Part shown: piece after piece, positions 1-9,407 of the stretch
How the letters are laid out: the number at the start of each line of letters is the position of its first letter
Numbering within the stretch: position 1 is the stretch's first letter
Source of the DNA: Rhodobacterales bacterium
GTDB lineage: Bacteria; Pseudomonadota; Alphaproteobacteria; Rhodobacterales; Rhodobacteraceae
Assembly: GCA_021155205.1 (NCBI GenBank)
Contig: JAJNPS010000047.1
Span: 124,001-188,000 of the forward strand
Length of the DNA: 64,000 nucleotides
Reading direction: 5' to 3'
The notes under the pieces: model-generated
The model's database searches: none
What the model saw: only the letters and a program-made list of their open reading frames with translations
Told to the model about the DNA's origin: nothing
Made by a program: the position numbers and the translations under genes

Positions 1-1531
1 CCACATTGCCGCCAAGCTGGATGTCCGTCCCGCGTCCGGCCATGTTGGTGGCGATGGTGACGGCGCCGAACTTGCCGGCATCGGCGACGATCTGCGCCTC
101 TTGCTCATGCTGGCGGGCGTTCAGGACATTGTGAGCGATGCCTTCTTTCTTCAGCAGTTCCGACAGCTGTTCGGATTTCTCGATCGAGGTGGTGCCGACA
201 AGGATCGGCTGGCCCTTGGCGGTCGCCTCCTTGATCGATGCGATGATGCCGTCATACTTCTCACGCGCTGATCGGTAGACCTGATCGTGTTCATCGACGC
301 GGGCGACGGGGCGGTTGGTCGGAACCTCGACCACGCCAAGACCATAGATCTGCATGAATTCCTCCGCCTCGGTCGAGGCGGTGCCGGTCATGCCGGCCAG
401 CTTGTCATAGAGACGGAAATAGTTCTGGAACGTCACCGAGGCCAGCGTCACGTTCTCGGGCTGGATCGCCACGTTTTCCTTGGCCTCGATGGCCTGGTGC
501 AGGCCGTCCGACAGCCGACGCCCGCGCATCATGCGGCCGGTAAATTCGTCGATCAGCATGATCTGGCCGTCGCGCACGATGTAATGCTGATCCTTGTGAT
601 ACAGCTTGTGCGCGCGCAGGGCTTGCGTCACGTGATGGACGATGGTGGTCGATTCCGGATCGTACAGGCTTTGGTCCTGCGGCAGGATGCCCGCCTCAAG
701 CAGCCGCTTTTCGATGATCTCGTTACCTTCGTCGGTATAGGTCACGTTGCGGGTCTTTTCGTCCAGCTTGTAATCCGCATCCGTCAGCGTCGGGATCAGG
801 GCATCAACCTTGATATAGAGGTCGCTGCGATCCTGGCTGGGACCGGAGATGATCAGCGGCGTCCGCGCCTCGTCGATCAGGATGCTGTCCACCTCGTCCA
901 CGATGGCAAAGTTGTGCCCCCGCTGCGCCATGTCGCCGATGGCGTTCTTCATGTTGTCGCGCAGGTAGTCAAAGCCCAGTTCGTTGTTGGTCGCATAGGT
1001 GATGTCGGCGTTATAGGCAGCCTTCTTGTCGGCATCGTTCTGGAACGGCACGACGACACCCGTAGTCATGCCAAGGGCAGCAAAAACCTTGCCCATCCAT
1101 TCGGCGTCCCGCTTGGCAAGGTAGTCGTTCACGGTGACAATATGCACGCCCTTGCCCGCCAGCGCGTTCAGATAGGCCGGAAAGGTCGCAACAAGGGTCT
1201 TGCCCTCGCCCGTCTTCATTTCGGCGATGTTGCCTTGGTGCAGGAAGATGCCGCCTTTCAGCTGTACGTCAAAGGCGCGCAGGCCCAGCGACCGGCGCGC
1301 ACCTTCGCGGCAATTGGCAAAGGCTTCGGGCAGGATGTCGTCGAGGCTTTCGCCGTTTTCCTGCACCCGGCGCTTGAACTCGGCGGTCTTGGCGATCAGC
1401 CCCTCGTCGCTCAGGGCGGAAAATTCCGGCTCCAGCGCGTTTATTCTGGCGACCAGCGGGCGCACCGCCTTGACCTTGCGGTCATTGGCAGAGCCGAACA
1501 CTTTACGGGCCAAGGCCCCAAAACCCAACAT
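1..1531 (-). CDS. secA: Protein translocase subunit SecA (N-terminal part, runs off window)
   Basis: Preprotein translocase ATPase that drives Sec-dependent export through SecYEG at the inner membrane. The first 510 residues are present; the 3' end lies outside the window. Reading back from the ATG at 1531, the protein begins MLGFGALARKVFGS and shows the Walker A region MKTGEGKTL, the DEVDS Walker B/DEAD-like motif, the preprotein-binding region, and ends at an MAGRGTDI motif of the second helicase domain. This order and spacing is typical of SecA. It is divergent from the parvulin gene at 1717, an arrangement that pairs export with periplasmic folding. Identification is certain; only the C-terminus cannot be judged. 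Confidence 0.97.
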   Translation of the reverse strand, partial: MLGFGALARKVFGSANDRKVKAVRPLVARINALEPEFSALSDEGLIAKTAEFKRRVQENGESLDDILPEAFANCREGARRSLGLRAFDVQLKGGIFLHQGNIAEMKTGEGKTLVATFPAYLNALAGKGVHIVTVNDYLAKRDAEWMGKVFAALGMTTGVVVPFQNDADKKAAYNADITYATNNELGFDYLRDNMKNAIGDMAQRGHNFAIVDEVDSILIDEARTPLIISGPSQDRSDLYIKVDALIPTLTDADYKLDEKTRNVTYTDEGNEIIEKRLLEAGILPQDQSLYDPESTTIVHHVTQALRAHKLYHKDQHYIVRDGQIMLIDEFTGRMMRGRRLSDGLHQAIEAKENVAIQPENVTLASVTFQNYFRLYDKLAGMTGTASTEAEEFMQIYGLGVVEVPTNRPVARVDEHDQVYRSAREKYDGIIASIKEATAKGQPILVGTTSIEKSEQLSELLKKEGIAHNVLNARQHEQEAQIVADAGKFGAVTIATNMAGRGTDIQLGGNV

Positions 1532-1716
1532 GCTATCCCCGCATGGTCGTTGATGAACAGATCGTGTGGCCCCATGGACTTGCCCGGCCCCGCCGCCTTC
1601 CCTAGAAGAGCAGTGAAGGCCTCGTCATGCCCCGCTCACGCGACTGTCGCGATTTAGGGGTTGAGACGGGCTTAGTCAACGCCGCGCGGGCGCGGAACGA
1701 TCAGGAGCATGTGAGA

Positions 1717-2565
1717 ATGAAGATCAGCAACGGCTTTTTGACAGCCTGTGCGCTATTGCTAAGCCTGCAGGGTCCGGTCCGGGCGCAGGAGGCATCCGCC
1801 GATACCGTGATCGCGACCGTCAATGGCGTCACAATCACGTTGGGCAATGTGATCGTCCTGCGTCAAAGCCTGCCCGAACAGTATCAGTCGCTGCCCGATG
1901 ACGTGCTTTACAACGGTCTTGTCGAACAGTTGGTCCAGCAGGTCGTGCTGGAGCAGACGCTGGGCGACAAGCTGACAAGGCGCGACCAGTTGCGGATCGA
2001 GAATGACCGCCGCAACTATCTGTCGGGGGTCGTGCTGCAGGACGTGGTGACAAAGGCCGTGACGGAGGAGGCCGTCAAGGCCGCCTATGACGCGCGGGTC
2101 AAATCTGCGACGCCCGTGACGGAATACAACGCCGCCCATATCCTTGTCGCGACCGAGGACGAGGCGAAATCGCTGAAGGCCGATCTGGACGGGGGCGCGG
2201 ATTTTGCCGTTCTGGCGGCGGCACAGTCGACCGATACAGGATCGGCGGTCAACGGCGGCGATCTGGGCTGGTTCGGGCCCGGCATGATGGTCAAACCGTT
2301 CGAGGATGCGGTGATCGCGATGAAGCCGGGCGAGGTGGCAGGCCCGATCCAGACCCAGTTCGGATGGCACCTGATCAAGCTGAAGGAAACCCGCGTCGCG
2401 CCGCAGCCGACGCTGGAGGACCTGCGTGACGAACTGGCAGGCGAAGTGGAACAAAAGGCCATCGCCGATTTCCTCAAGCCCCTGACCGATGCGGCCAAGA
2501 TCGAAAAGCCTGCGACCACGCTTGACCCTGCGCTGATGCGCAAAGACGATCTGGTCGCCAACTGA
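1717..2565 (+). CDS. Periplasmic peptidylprolyl isomerase, parvulin (SurA/PpiC) type
   Basis: Probable periplasmic peptidyl-prolyl cis/trans isomerase or foldase acting on exported proteins. The 282-residue product has a Sec signal peptide (MKISNGFLTACALLLSL, likely cleavage after VRA near residue 23), a SurA-like helical N-terminal region, and a rotamase domain at about residues 135-230 with NAAHILV, GGDLGWFGPGMM and FGWHLIKL, all hallmarks of parvulins. I chose ATG 1717 because AGGAG lies 9 bases upstream (1703-1707) and the signal peptide starts there. The open frame extends back to 1627 but gives an implausible N-terminus. It sits 14 bases ahead of argJ, probably in one transcript. Confidence 0.9.
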   Translation: MKISNGFLTACALLLSLQGPVRAQEASADTVIATVNGVTITLGNVIVLRQSLPEQYQSLPDDVLYNGLVEQLVQQVVLEQTLGDKLTRRDQLRIENDRRNYLSGVVLQDVVTKAVTEEAVKAAYDARVKSATPVTEYNAAHILVATEDEAKSLKADLDGGADFAVLAAAQSTDTGSAVNGGDLGWFGPGMMVKPFEDAVIAMKPGEVAGPIQTQFGWHLIKLKETRVAPQPTLEDLRDELAGEVEQKAIADFLKPLTDAAKIEKPATTLDPALMRKDDLVAN

Positions 2566-2579
2566 TCGGGGGAACCGGC

Positions 2580-3827
2580 ATGGCCAAGACCGCAAAGCCA
2601 GTCTCACCCTTGGCGCCCAAGGGCGGATTTCCCGCGCTGCCCGTGATCAAGGGGGCATCCTTTGCCGCCGTGCAAGCGGGCGTGCGCTATGCCAACCGGC
2701 GCGACGTGATGCTGGTCAGCCTGGCACCGGGAACGACCGTCGCGGGGGCGTTCACCCGCTCCACCACGCGGGCGGGCTGCATCCGCGACTGTCAGGCAAA
2801 GCTGGGTCTGCCCGTGCCCAAGGGCACAGGGGCCGCGATCATCGTCAACTCCGGCAATTCCAACGCCTTTACCGGCAAGGTTGGCGACAAGGCGGTGGCG
2901 GCGGTGACGGGATCGGTGGCGAAGGCGCTGGGTTTGCCGGTGTCACGGGTCTTTTCGTCGTCAACCGGCGTGATCGGCGAGCCGCTGCCGCATGATCGCA
3001 TCACCGCCAAAGTGCCCGACCTGGTGGCCGCTCTGGCCGAGGAAAGCATCGCCTGGGCGGCCGAGGCGATCATGACGACCGACACATTCCCAAAGGGTGC
3101 GTCGGCGATTGTGAAAGGCGACGGCGGCGTGATCCACATCGCGGGCATCGCCAAGGGATCGGGCATGATCGCCCCCGACATGGCCACGATGCTGGTCTAT
3201 ATCTTTACCGATGCCAAGATACCGGCTTCGACGTTGCAGCGGATGCTTGAGCGCAACGTCGGCGATACGTTCAATGCCATCACGGTGGACAGCGATACGT
3301 CCACGTCGGATGCGCTGCTGCTGTGCGCGACGGGCCAATCTGCGGCGGCGCCGGTCAAGGGTGCGGTCGCCAAGGCGTTTGAGGCCGCCCTTCGGGGGAT
3401 CATGATGAGCCTTGCGCATCAGGTGGTGCGCGACGGCGAAGGCGCCACCAAGTTCGTCGAGGTTCGTGTGACGGGGGCGCAGACGCCCGACGACGCGCAC
3501 CGGGTCGCGATGAGCATCGCCAATTCGCCGCTGGTCAAGACGGCGGTGGCAGGACAAGACCCGAACTGGGGGCGGATTGTTGCCGCGATCGGCAAGTCGG
3601 GCGCTGTCGCGGATCGCGACAGGTTGACCATCCGCTTTGGCGACATCGTGGTGGCGAGGAACGGCTGGCGCGCACCGGCTTACCGCGAAGACGACGGCGC
3701 GGCCTATATGAAGCAGGACGAGCTGGTGATCGCGGTCGATCTGGGGTTGGGTCGGGCAAAACGGACAGTCTGGACCTGCGACCTGACCGCCCGCTACATC
3801 GAAATCAACGCGGATTATCGGTCTTGA
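2580..3827 (+). CDS. argJ: Bifunctional glutamate N-acetyltransferase / N-acetylglutamate synthase ArgJ
   Basis: Arginine biosynthesis enzyme that transfers acetyl from N-acetylornithine to glutamate, and in bifunctional forms also makes N-acetylglutamate from acetyl-CoA. The 415-residue length is normal. ArgJ proteins cleave themselves into alpha and beta chains at a Thr in an ATML motif. Here KGSGMIAPDMATML is present and the nucleophile is Thr203, so autoprocessing should occur. Other conserved blocks are NSGNSNA, FSSSTGVIGEPLP and GQDPNWGRI. Whether it is mono- or bifunctional cannot be told from motifs alone. The stop codon overlaps the start of mutT, which suggests translational coupling. 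Arginine synthesis reappears in the window as argG. Confidence 0.96.
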   Translation: MAKTAKPVSPLAPKGGFPALPVIKGASFAAVQAGVRYANRRDVMLVSLAPGTTVAGAFTRSTTRAGCIRDCQAKLGLPVPKGTGAAIIVNSGNSNAFTGKVGDKAVAAVTGSVAKALGLPVSRVFSSSTGVIGEPLPHDRITAKVPDLVAALAEESIAWAAEAIMTTDTFPKGASAIVKGDGGVIHIAGIAKGSGMIAPDMATMLVYIFTDAKIPASTLQRMLERNVGDTFNAITVDSDTSTSDALLLCATGQSAAAPVKGAVAKAFEAALRGIMMSLAHQVVRDGEGATKFVEVRVTGAQTPDDAHRVAMSIANSPLVKTAVAGQDPNWGRIVAAIGKSGAVADRDRLTIRFGDIVVARNGWRAPAYREDDGAAYMKQDELVIAVDLGLGRAKRTVWTCDLTARYIEINADYRS

Positions 3828-4222
3828 ACATTGTCCTTGTCGCGGCGGTCGCCCTGATCGACCGCGACGGGCGGGTTCTTCTGGCGCAGCGCCCCGAGGG
3901 CAAGTCGATGGCCGGCCTTTGGGAGTTCCCGGGCGGCAAGGTCGAACATGGCGAGACACCGGAGGCCGCATTGATCCGCGAACTGCACGAGGAGCTTGGG
4001 ATCGAGACGTGGAAAAGCTGCCTGGCCCCGCTGACCTTTGCCAGCCACGCTTACGAATCATTTCATCTGCTGATGCCGCTTTTTGCCTGCCGAAAATGGG
4101 ACGGCATTCCGCAGGGCCGCGAGGGGCAGGCGCTTTCCTGGGCAAAGCCTGCCCAATTGCGTGATTTTCCGATGCCACCGGCCGATTTGCCGCTGATTCC
4201 GATCCTGCGCGACTGGCTTTGA
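3824..4222 (+). CDS. mutT: 8-oxo-dGTP diphosphatase (MutT-type Nudix hydrolase)
   Basis: Small Nudix hydrolase that likely cleans the nucleotide pool by hydrolysing 8-oxo-dGTP. The 132-residue protein has a perfect Nudix box (G-x5-E-x7-RELxEELGI) starting at GKVEHGETPE, and a MutT-like N-terminus (VAAVALIDRDGRVLLAQRPEGKSMAGLWEFPGG). The start is TTG at 3824, overlapping the argJ TGA as TTGA, so translation probably depends on ribosomes finishing argJ. The short length and the LWEFPGG motif favour MutT over ADP-ribose or CoA pyrophosphatases. Linkage of argJ with mutT is common in this bacterial family as far as I recall. Confidence 0.9.
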   Translation: MNIVLVAAVALIDRDGRVLLAQRPEGKSMAGLWEFPGGKVEHGETPEAALIRELHEELGIETWKSCLAPLTFASHAYESFHLLMPLFACRKWDGIPQGREGQALSWAKPAQLRDFPMPPADLPLIPILRDWL

Positions 4223-4359
4223 CTCGATTTTTCGCCGGTTGCCGACAATTATGGCAAAATTATGGTTTGTTTGTTACGGAATTGCGCTAGTTTTGAAACA
4301 TATCGGCTAGGGTGAGGATCGCCGGAACTGACAACGAAACGGCATGGGTGGGGAAGACT

Positions 4360-4500
4360 ATGCTTAGAACAATCGCGATCGGTAGTTGTGTGTCAGTGCA
4401 GGGGCTGTTGGTGCGCCAGCTTTCGGATGGCAAGATCATGATCAGCGTGGATGGAAAGACGCTGGTGGGTCAGCCTGTCTCGGCGGTGAAGCTGTCCTGA
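4360..4500 (+). CDS. Small conserved-looking protein of unknown function (46 aa)
   Basis: Short protein that starts MLRTIAIGSCVSVQGLLVRQ and ends AVKLS, with no membrane segment or signal peptide evident. The start at 4360 is supported by GGGGAAG about 4 bases upstream; the open frame begins at 4312, but that extension has no ribosome site. The sequence is compact and mixed beta-like, and I believe similar 45-50 residue proteins occur beside infB in other Rhodobacteraceae, which is memory and not checked. It is followed directly by a strong terminator. No function can be assigned. Confidence 0.6.
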   Translation: MLRTIAIGSCVSVQGLLVRQLSDGKIMISVDGKTLVGQPVSAVKLS

Positions 4501-4517
4501 TCTGACGGCACGCCAAA

Positions 4518-4554
4518 CGAACAAAGGCCGGACATCGCGTCCGGCCTTTGTTCG
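4518..4554. terminator. Bidirectional intrinsic terminator between the small ORF and infB
   Basis: A perfect 16-bp inverted repeat (CGAACAAAGGCCGGAC / GTCCGGCCTTTGTTCG) with a 5-base loop lies between the convergent stop codons at 4500 and 4576. T-rich tails occur on both strands because the stem ends in TTTGTTCG, so it can end transcription of argJ-mutT-small ORF and of the rimP-infB operon. Confidence 0.85.
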
Positions 4555-4575
4555 TTTCAGATGCGCGACCAGGCG

Positions 4576-7146
4576 TCAGGCAAGTGTCCGCTTGACCTCT
4601 TCGCGTTCGAAAATCTCGATGACGTCACCGGCGCGGATGTCTTCGTAGCGTTCGAACGCCATGCCGCATTCCTGCCCGGACTGAACCTCTTTGACCTCGT
4701 CCTTGAACCGCTTGAGCGTCTTGAGCGTGCCTTCGTGGATGACCACGTTGTCGCGCAACAGACGCACCCCGGCGGATCGGCGCGCAATGCCTTCGGTGAC
4801 AAGACAACCTGCGACCTGTCCGACACCTGTGACCTTGAACACCTCTTTGATCGTCGCGTAGCCGATAAAGGTTTCGCGGATTTCAGCCTTGAGCAGGCCC
4901 GAGGCTGCGGCTTTGATGTCATCGACCAGATCGTAGATGATCGAGTAGTACCGGATCTCCACGCCCTTCTGGCTGGCCGAGTTGCGGGCCGAGGCGTTGG
5001 CGCGGACGTTGAAGCCGATGATCGGGGCGTTGGACGCCTCGGCCAGGCCGACATCGCTGTCGGTGATCGCGCCGACACCGTAATGCAGGACGCGGACGCG
5101 GACTTCGTCGTTGCCGACCTTTTCCAGGGCCTGCACGATGGCCTCGGCTGAACCTTGGACGTCGGCCTTGACCACCACGGGCAGTTCGGCGACGGACTGG
5201 TCGGCCTTGGCCTTGGCCATCAACTGTTCCAGCGTCGTTGCGGCACCAGCCGCCGCGCGTTTGTCCTTGGCGGCCTTTTCGCGGTAGTCGGCGATTTCGC
5301 GGGCCTGGGCTTCGGTTTCCACGACGTTCAGCGTGTCGCCCGCCTGCGGCGTGCCGGTCAGACCAAGCACCTCGACCGGAACCGAAGGACCGGCTTCGGC
5401 GATGGTCTCGCCCTTGTCGTTGATCAGCGCGCGGACCTTTCCCCACTGTTCGCCGACGACAAAGATGTCGCCCTTGCGCAGGGTGCCGTTGCGCACCAGA
5501 ACCGTCGCGACGGGCCCACGGCCCACGTCCAGCTTGGCCTCGATGACGGCACCCGACGCAGCCCGTTTCGGGTTCGCGCGCAGTTCGAGAATTTCGGCCT
5601 GTAGCGCGATGGCCTCAAGCAGCTTGTCCAGGCCTTTTCCGGTCTTGGCCGACACTTCGACATCCTGTACGTCGCCGGACATCGCCTCGACGACCACTTC
5701 GTGCTGCAACAGGTCCGTGCGGACCTTTTGCGGGTTGGCATCATGCTTGTCGATTTTGTTGATCGCCACGATCATCGGAACCTTGGCCGCCTTGGCATGG
5801 GCGATGGCCTCGATGGTCTGGGGCATCACGGCGTCATCCGCCGCGACGACCAGAACCACGATGTCCGTCACCTGCGCCCCGCGTGAGCGCATCGAGGTAA
5901 AGGCCGCGTGGCCGGGCGTGTCGAGAAAGCTGATCACGGCGCCGGTGTCGGTCGTGACCTGGTAGGCCCCGATATGCTGGGTGATCCCCCCGGCCTCGCC
6001 CGAGACGACCGAGGCATGGCGGATCGCATCCAGCAGGCTGGTCTTGCCGTGGTCGACATGGCCCATGATGGTGACGATGGGCGGCCTGGCGATCAGGTCG
6101 TCATCCGCATCCTTGACGGTGTCGATCACCTGTTCGACGTCGGCATCGGACACGCGCACGGCCTTGTGGCCAAATTCCTCGATCACCAGTTCGGCGGTAT
6201 CGGCGTCGATGGCCTCGTTCAAAGTGACCATCAAGCCCATCTTCATCAGGGACTTGACCACATCACCGGCACGTTCGGCCATCCGGTTTGCAAGTTCGCT
6301 GATCACGATGGTTTCCGGCAGCTGCACGTCGCGCACCTGCTTTTCGGCCTTTTGACCCAGACCCAGCGCCTTGGCGCGGGCCTTTTCCTGCTTGCGCTTC
6401 ATCGCGGCAAGGCTGCGCTGGCGACCCCCTTCGCCGGCCAGTGCGTCATTCAGCGTAAGCTTGCCGGCGCGGCGCGAATCCTCGGTCGTGCGTTTGGCGC
6501 CACGGTCGGTCGCGCGGTCATCACGTTCGCGGTCGGTCTTGCGCGGGCTGAGACCCGGTTTGGCACCGGCTGGGCCACGCGCATCGTCGCCGACGACAGG
6601 TGCAGCGGTGGTCGCGGCGGTCTTTTCGGTGGCAGCAGGTGCCGCAGCGGAACGCGGGCGCGTTCCCAGAACATCGGCCTTGCGCGCCTTGGCAGCCTGT
6701 TCGCGGGCCTCGGTCTCTTCGCGCAGGGCACGGGCGTCGTCCTCGGCCTTTTGGCGCAGGGCTTCAACGCGCGCTTTTTCCTCGCGCTCCTTGACCTCGT
6801 TTTCTTCGCGGCGACGGGCGCGGTCCTCTTCGCGGGCCTTGTCATCTTCGGCGCGCTTGATGGCATCATCCGCCTCGCGCGCCTTGGCAGCCTTGAGCGC
6901 AGCCAGACGGCGTTCCATTTCCGCGTCGGAGATCCCCGCAGGACGCTTGGACGGATCGCCAAGATGTGATGTCGATCCAGCCGCAGGCGTACCCGGCGCG
7001 CCCGGCTTGGCGGGCACGATCACGCGCTTGCGCTTGGTCTCGACCAGCACCGCATGGGTCCGCCCGTGGCTGAAGCTTTGCTTCACCTGTCCGGAACGCG
7101 GTGCGCCACCCAGGCCGAGGGGTTTCTTGCCGTCAGTATCGTTCAT
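4576..7146 (-). CDS. infB: Translation initiation factor IF-2
   Basis: GTPase that brings initiator tRNA to the 30S subunit and promotes subunit joining. The 856-residue protein has a long charged, Ala/Glu/Arg-rich N-terminal linker (roughly residues 60-270), an IF2_N-type segment, then the GTPase domain with GHVDHGKT (about residue 360), DTPGHAAFTSMRSRG and NKID, and C-terminal IF2 domains 2-4. This is the normal alphaproteobacterial size. Its ATG overlaps the stop of the ylxR/rnpM gene by 4 bases (ATGA). It is the last gene of the operon and ends at the terminator at 4518-4554; rbfA, which often follows infB elsewhere, is absent here. Confidence 0.98.
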   Translation of the reverse strand: MNDTDGKKPLGLGGAPRSGQVKQSFSHGRTHAVLVETKRKRVIVPAKPGAPGTPAAGSTSHLGDPSKRPAGISDAEMERRLAALKAAKAREADDAIKRAEDDKAREEDRARRREENEVKEREEKARVEALRQKAEDDARALREETEAREQAAKARKADVLGTRPRSAAAPAATEKTAATTAAPVVGDDARGPAGAKPGLSPRKTDRERDDRATDRGAKRTTEDSRRAGKLTLNDALAGEGGRQRSLAAMKRKQEKARAKALGLGQKAEKQVRDVQLPETIVISELANRMAERAGDVVKSLMKMGLMVTLNEAIDADTAELVIEEFGHKAVRVSDADVEQVIDTVKDADDDLIARPPIVTIMGHVDHGKTSLLDAIRHASVVSGEAGGITQHIGAYQVTTDTGAVISFLDTPGHAAFTSMRSRGAQVTDIVVLVVAADDAVMPQTIEAIAHAKAAKVPMIVAINKIDKHDANPQKVRTDLLQHEVVVEAMSGDVQDVEVSAKTGKGLDKLLEAIALQAEILELRANPKRAASGAVIEAKLDVGRGPVATVLVRNGTLRKGDIFVVGEQWGKVRALINDKGETIAEAGPSVPVEVLGLTGTPQAGDTLNVVETEAQAREIADYREKAAKDKRAAAGAATTLEQLMAKAKADQSVAELPVVVKADVQGSAEAIVQALEKVGNDEVRVRVLHYGVGAITDSDVGLAEASNAPIIGFNVRANASARNSASQKGVEIRYYSIIYDLVDDIKAAASGLLKAEIRETFIGYATIKEVFKVTGVGQVAGCLVTEGIARRSAGVRLLRDNVVIHEGTLKTLKRFKDEVKEVQSGQECGMAFERYEDIRAGDVIEIFEREEVKRTLA

Positions 7147-7775
7147 GCGTCTTTCGTTTCCTTCACGGCGGATGTTCCGCCATTCTGCCCGCGCAACCCT
7201 GCGAGCCTTGCCGCTTCCTCTACAACACGGGTTGTGAGTCCACCAGCGCCAAGCGCGGCGTGTATCGCACGTTCCCGGCCGAATGCCAAACCCAATTCCT
7301 GAGCCGACAAAACAGTGATATGGGTCTCCGGACCGCCGGGCGGATGCAGCTTTTCCTTGCCGCGTTCCGACCCGTCCGACGACTGAATCAAGACCTTCGC
7401 GCGCCCCTTGACCAGCCAGTCCTTGACCTTTTCAAAACCCATCACCGCGCCGCTGGCCTTGCGCGCCATCGACACCAGATCGACCACGCGCCGGGCCAGC
7501 AACTCCTCCACCAGATCCGCCAGATCCGGGGGCACGGTGACGGGCTGGCGGGCGGCGCGGGCAAAGAGGCCCTTGGTCGCCGCCTTGGTGATCGCCGCGC
7601 GGTCCGCCGACACATAGATGCCGCGTCCGGGCAGTTTGCCCAGCACGTCGGGCACCAGCACATTGTCGGGACCCACGCAAAAGCGGACGAGGCCACCTTT
7701 CGGCTGGCTTTCCCCCGAAACGATGCACTTGCGTTCGGGTTCCTCGCTGGTCTTTTCCCGGCCGCCGCGTGTCAA
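7143..7775 (-). CDS. rnpM: YlxR/RnpM-family RNA-binding protein with L7Ae-like C-terminal domain
   Basis: Nucleic-acid-binding protein of the nusA-infB operon. The first 90 residues form the YlxR (DUF448) domain with RKCIVSGE, RFCVGPD and the signature PGRGIYVS. The next 100 residues (VDLVSMARKASGAVMGFEKV onwards) resemble the L7Ae/L30e-like RNA-binding fold that is fused to YlxR in alphaproteobacteria. YlxR proteins have been reported to modulate RNase P in Firmicutes (RnpM); that role is not shown for this clade. At 210 residues it is the typical fused length. It overlaps infB by 4 bases and follows nusA by 23 bases. Confidence 0.88.
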   Translation of the reverse strand: MTRGGREKTSEEPERKCIVSGESQPKGGLVRFCVGPDNVLVPDVLGKLPGRGIYVSADRAAITKAATKGLFARAARQPVTVPPDLADLVEELLARRVVDLVSMARKASGAVMGFEKVKDWLVKGRAKVLIQSSDGSERGKEKLHPPGGPETHITVLSAQELGLAFGRERAIHAALGAGGLTTRVVEEAARLAGLRGQNGGTSAVKETKDA

Positions 7776-7798
7776 ACGCGTCTCCCCGAGGCCTGCGA

Positions 7799-9397
7799 TC
7801 AGGCCTCGGCCTCCTCGGGTGCAGGGGGCGTTTCCAGTTCGGCCGGATCGACCCAGCCCAGCATGACACGTGCCGTCATCACCAGGTGCTGCGCCTCTTC
7901 CAGGCTCATGTCGAACTTCTCGAGCACACCTTCGTCTTTCTTGCGCTGACCATTTTCGGTGGTCCAGCCGCCCGCCAGTTCCCAGTCGGCGCAGGTGGCG
8001 AAATCTTCCAGCGTCCTGATCCCGTCCATCGCCAGCGCCTCAAGCATCTGAGGCGTCAGGCCTTCGAAGTTCACAAGGCTGTCCTCAAGCCCCAATGCGC
8101 GGGCGTTTTCCATCGCCTTGACGTTCGCGGCCTCAAGGAAATCGCGAGCGCGCGCCTGAAGTTCGGTGGCTGTCCCATCGTCAAAGCCGTCGATGGACAG
8201 AAGTTCGTCCACGTCGACATAGGCCACCTCTTCAAGGTTGGTGAACCCTTCGGCGACCAGCAGTTGCGCCATCATCTCGTCCACGTCCAGCGTGTCCATG
8301 AACAGCTTGGTGCGTTCGGCAAATTCGGCCTGGCGACGCGCGGATTCATCCGTCTCGGTCATGATGTCGATGTCAAGGCCGGTCAGCTGGCTGGCCAGAC
8401 GTACGTTCTGGCCGCGGCGACCGATGGCCAGCGACAGCTGTTCATCGGGAACCACAACCTCGATCTTGCCACCCTCTTCGTCGATCACAACCTTGGAAAC
8501 CTCAGCGGGCTGCAATGCGTTCACAAGGAATGTCGCCTGATCCTGGTTCCACGGAATGATGTCGATCTTTTCGCCTTGCAGTTCGTTCACCACGGCCTGC
8601 ACGCGGCTGCCGCGCATGCCGACGCAGGCGCCCACGGGGTCGATGGAATTGTCATAGCTGATGACGGCGATCTTGGCGCGACTGCCGGGGTCACGGGCGA
8701 CGGCCTTGATCTCGATGATGCCGTCATAGATTTCCGGGACCTCCATCTTGAAAAGTTCGGCCATGAACTGCGGGTCGGTCCGCGACAGGAAGACCTGCGG
8801 GCCGCGCGGTTCGCGCCGGACATCCTTGATGAAGCAGCGCACGCGGTCGCCGATGCGGTAGGCCTCGCGGCCGATCTTCTCGTTGCGGCGCAGGATGCCT
8901 TCGCCACGGCCGATATCGACGATGACGTTGCCGTATTCCTCGCGCTTGACCTGACCGTTGATGATCGTGCCCTTGCGGTCCTTGAATTCCTCGTACTGGC
9001 GGTCACGCTCGGCCTCGCGCACCTTCTGCAGGATCACCTGTTTGGCGCTTTGGGCGGCGATGCGGCCCAGGTCCACGGGCGGGACCTCATCCACGATCTC
9101 ATCCCCGATCTGCGGGTCGGGCAGGTATGCCTTGGCCTGCTTCACCGTCAACTGGGCATGGTGGTTTTCGGCCAGATCATCCTCGACCACCGTGCGGATG
9201 CGGGCAAAGCTGGCGCGGCCGGTCTTGCGGTCGATCTTGACGCGGATGTCATTGTCCGCGCCGTAGCGGGACTTGGCCGCACGGGCGAGGCTGTCTTCCA
9301 TCGCCTGGATCACCAGTTCGGGGTCGATCATCTTTTCGCGGGCCACCGCCTCGGCGGTCTGCAAAAGTTCCAACTGGTTGGCTGAGGTAATCGCCAT
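7799..9397 (-). CDS. nusA: Transcription termination/antitermination protein NusA
   Basis: RNA polymerase-associated factor that controls pausing, intrinsic termination and antitermination. The 532-residue protein has the N-terminal RNAP-binding domain (MAITSANQLELLQTAEAVAREK), an S1 domain (about 130-200), two KH domains (GACVGMRGSRVQAVVNEL and LAIGRRGQNVRLASQL) and C-terminal acidic helix-hairpin repeats ending in an EAEA-rich tail. Length and domain order match alphaproteobacterial NusA. It lies 10 bases after rimP. Because NusA enhances hairpin termination, the hairpin terminator in the rimP leader offers a plausible autoregulatory route (inference). Confidence 0.97.
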   Translation of the reverse strand: MAITSANQLELLQTAEAVAREKMIDPELVIQAMEDSLARAAKSRYGADNDIRVKIDRKTGRASFARIRTVVEDDLAENHHAQLTVKQAKAYLPDPQIGDEIVDEVPPVDLGRIAAQSAKQVILQKVREAERDRQYEEFKDRKGTIINGQVKREEYGNVIVDIGRGEGILRRNEKIGREAYRIGDRVRCFIKDVRREPRGPQVFLSRTDPQFMAELFKMEVPEIYDGIIEIKAVARDPGSRAKIAVISYDNSIDPVGACVGMRGSRVQAVVNELQGEKIDIIPWNQDQATFLVNALQPAEVSKVVIDEEGGKIEVVVPDEQLSLAIGRRGQNVRLASQLTGLDIDIMTETDESARRQAEFAERTKLFMDTLDVDEMMAQLLVAEGFTNLEEVAYVDVDELLSIDGFDDGTATELQARARDFLEAANVKAMENARALGLEDSLVNFEGLTPQMLEALAMDGIRTLEDFATCADWELAGGWTTENGQRKKDEGVLEKFDMSLEEAQHLVMTARVMLGWVDPAELETPPAPEEAEA

Positions 9398-9407
9398 CGG
9401 TCTCTCC

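Noticed and set aside
287..1657. 456-residue plus-strand open frame opposite secA
   Set aside because: It is the antisense of secA in GC-rich DNA, has no start site support or family resemblance, and its codons mirror the secA reading frame.
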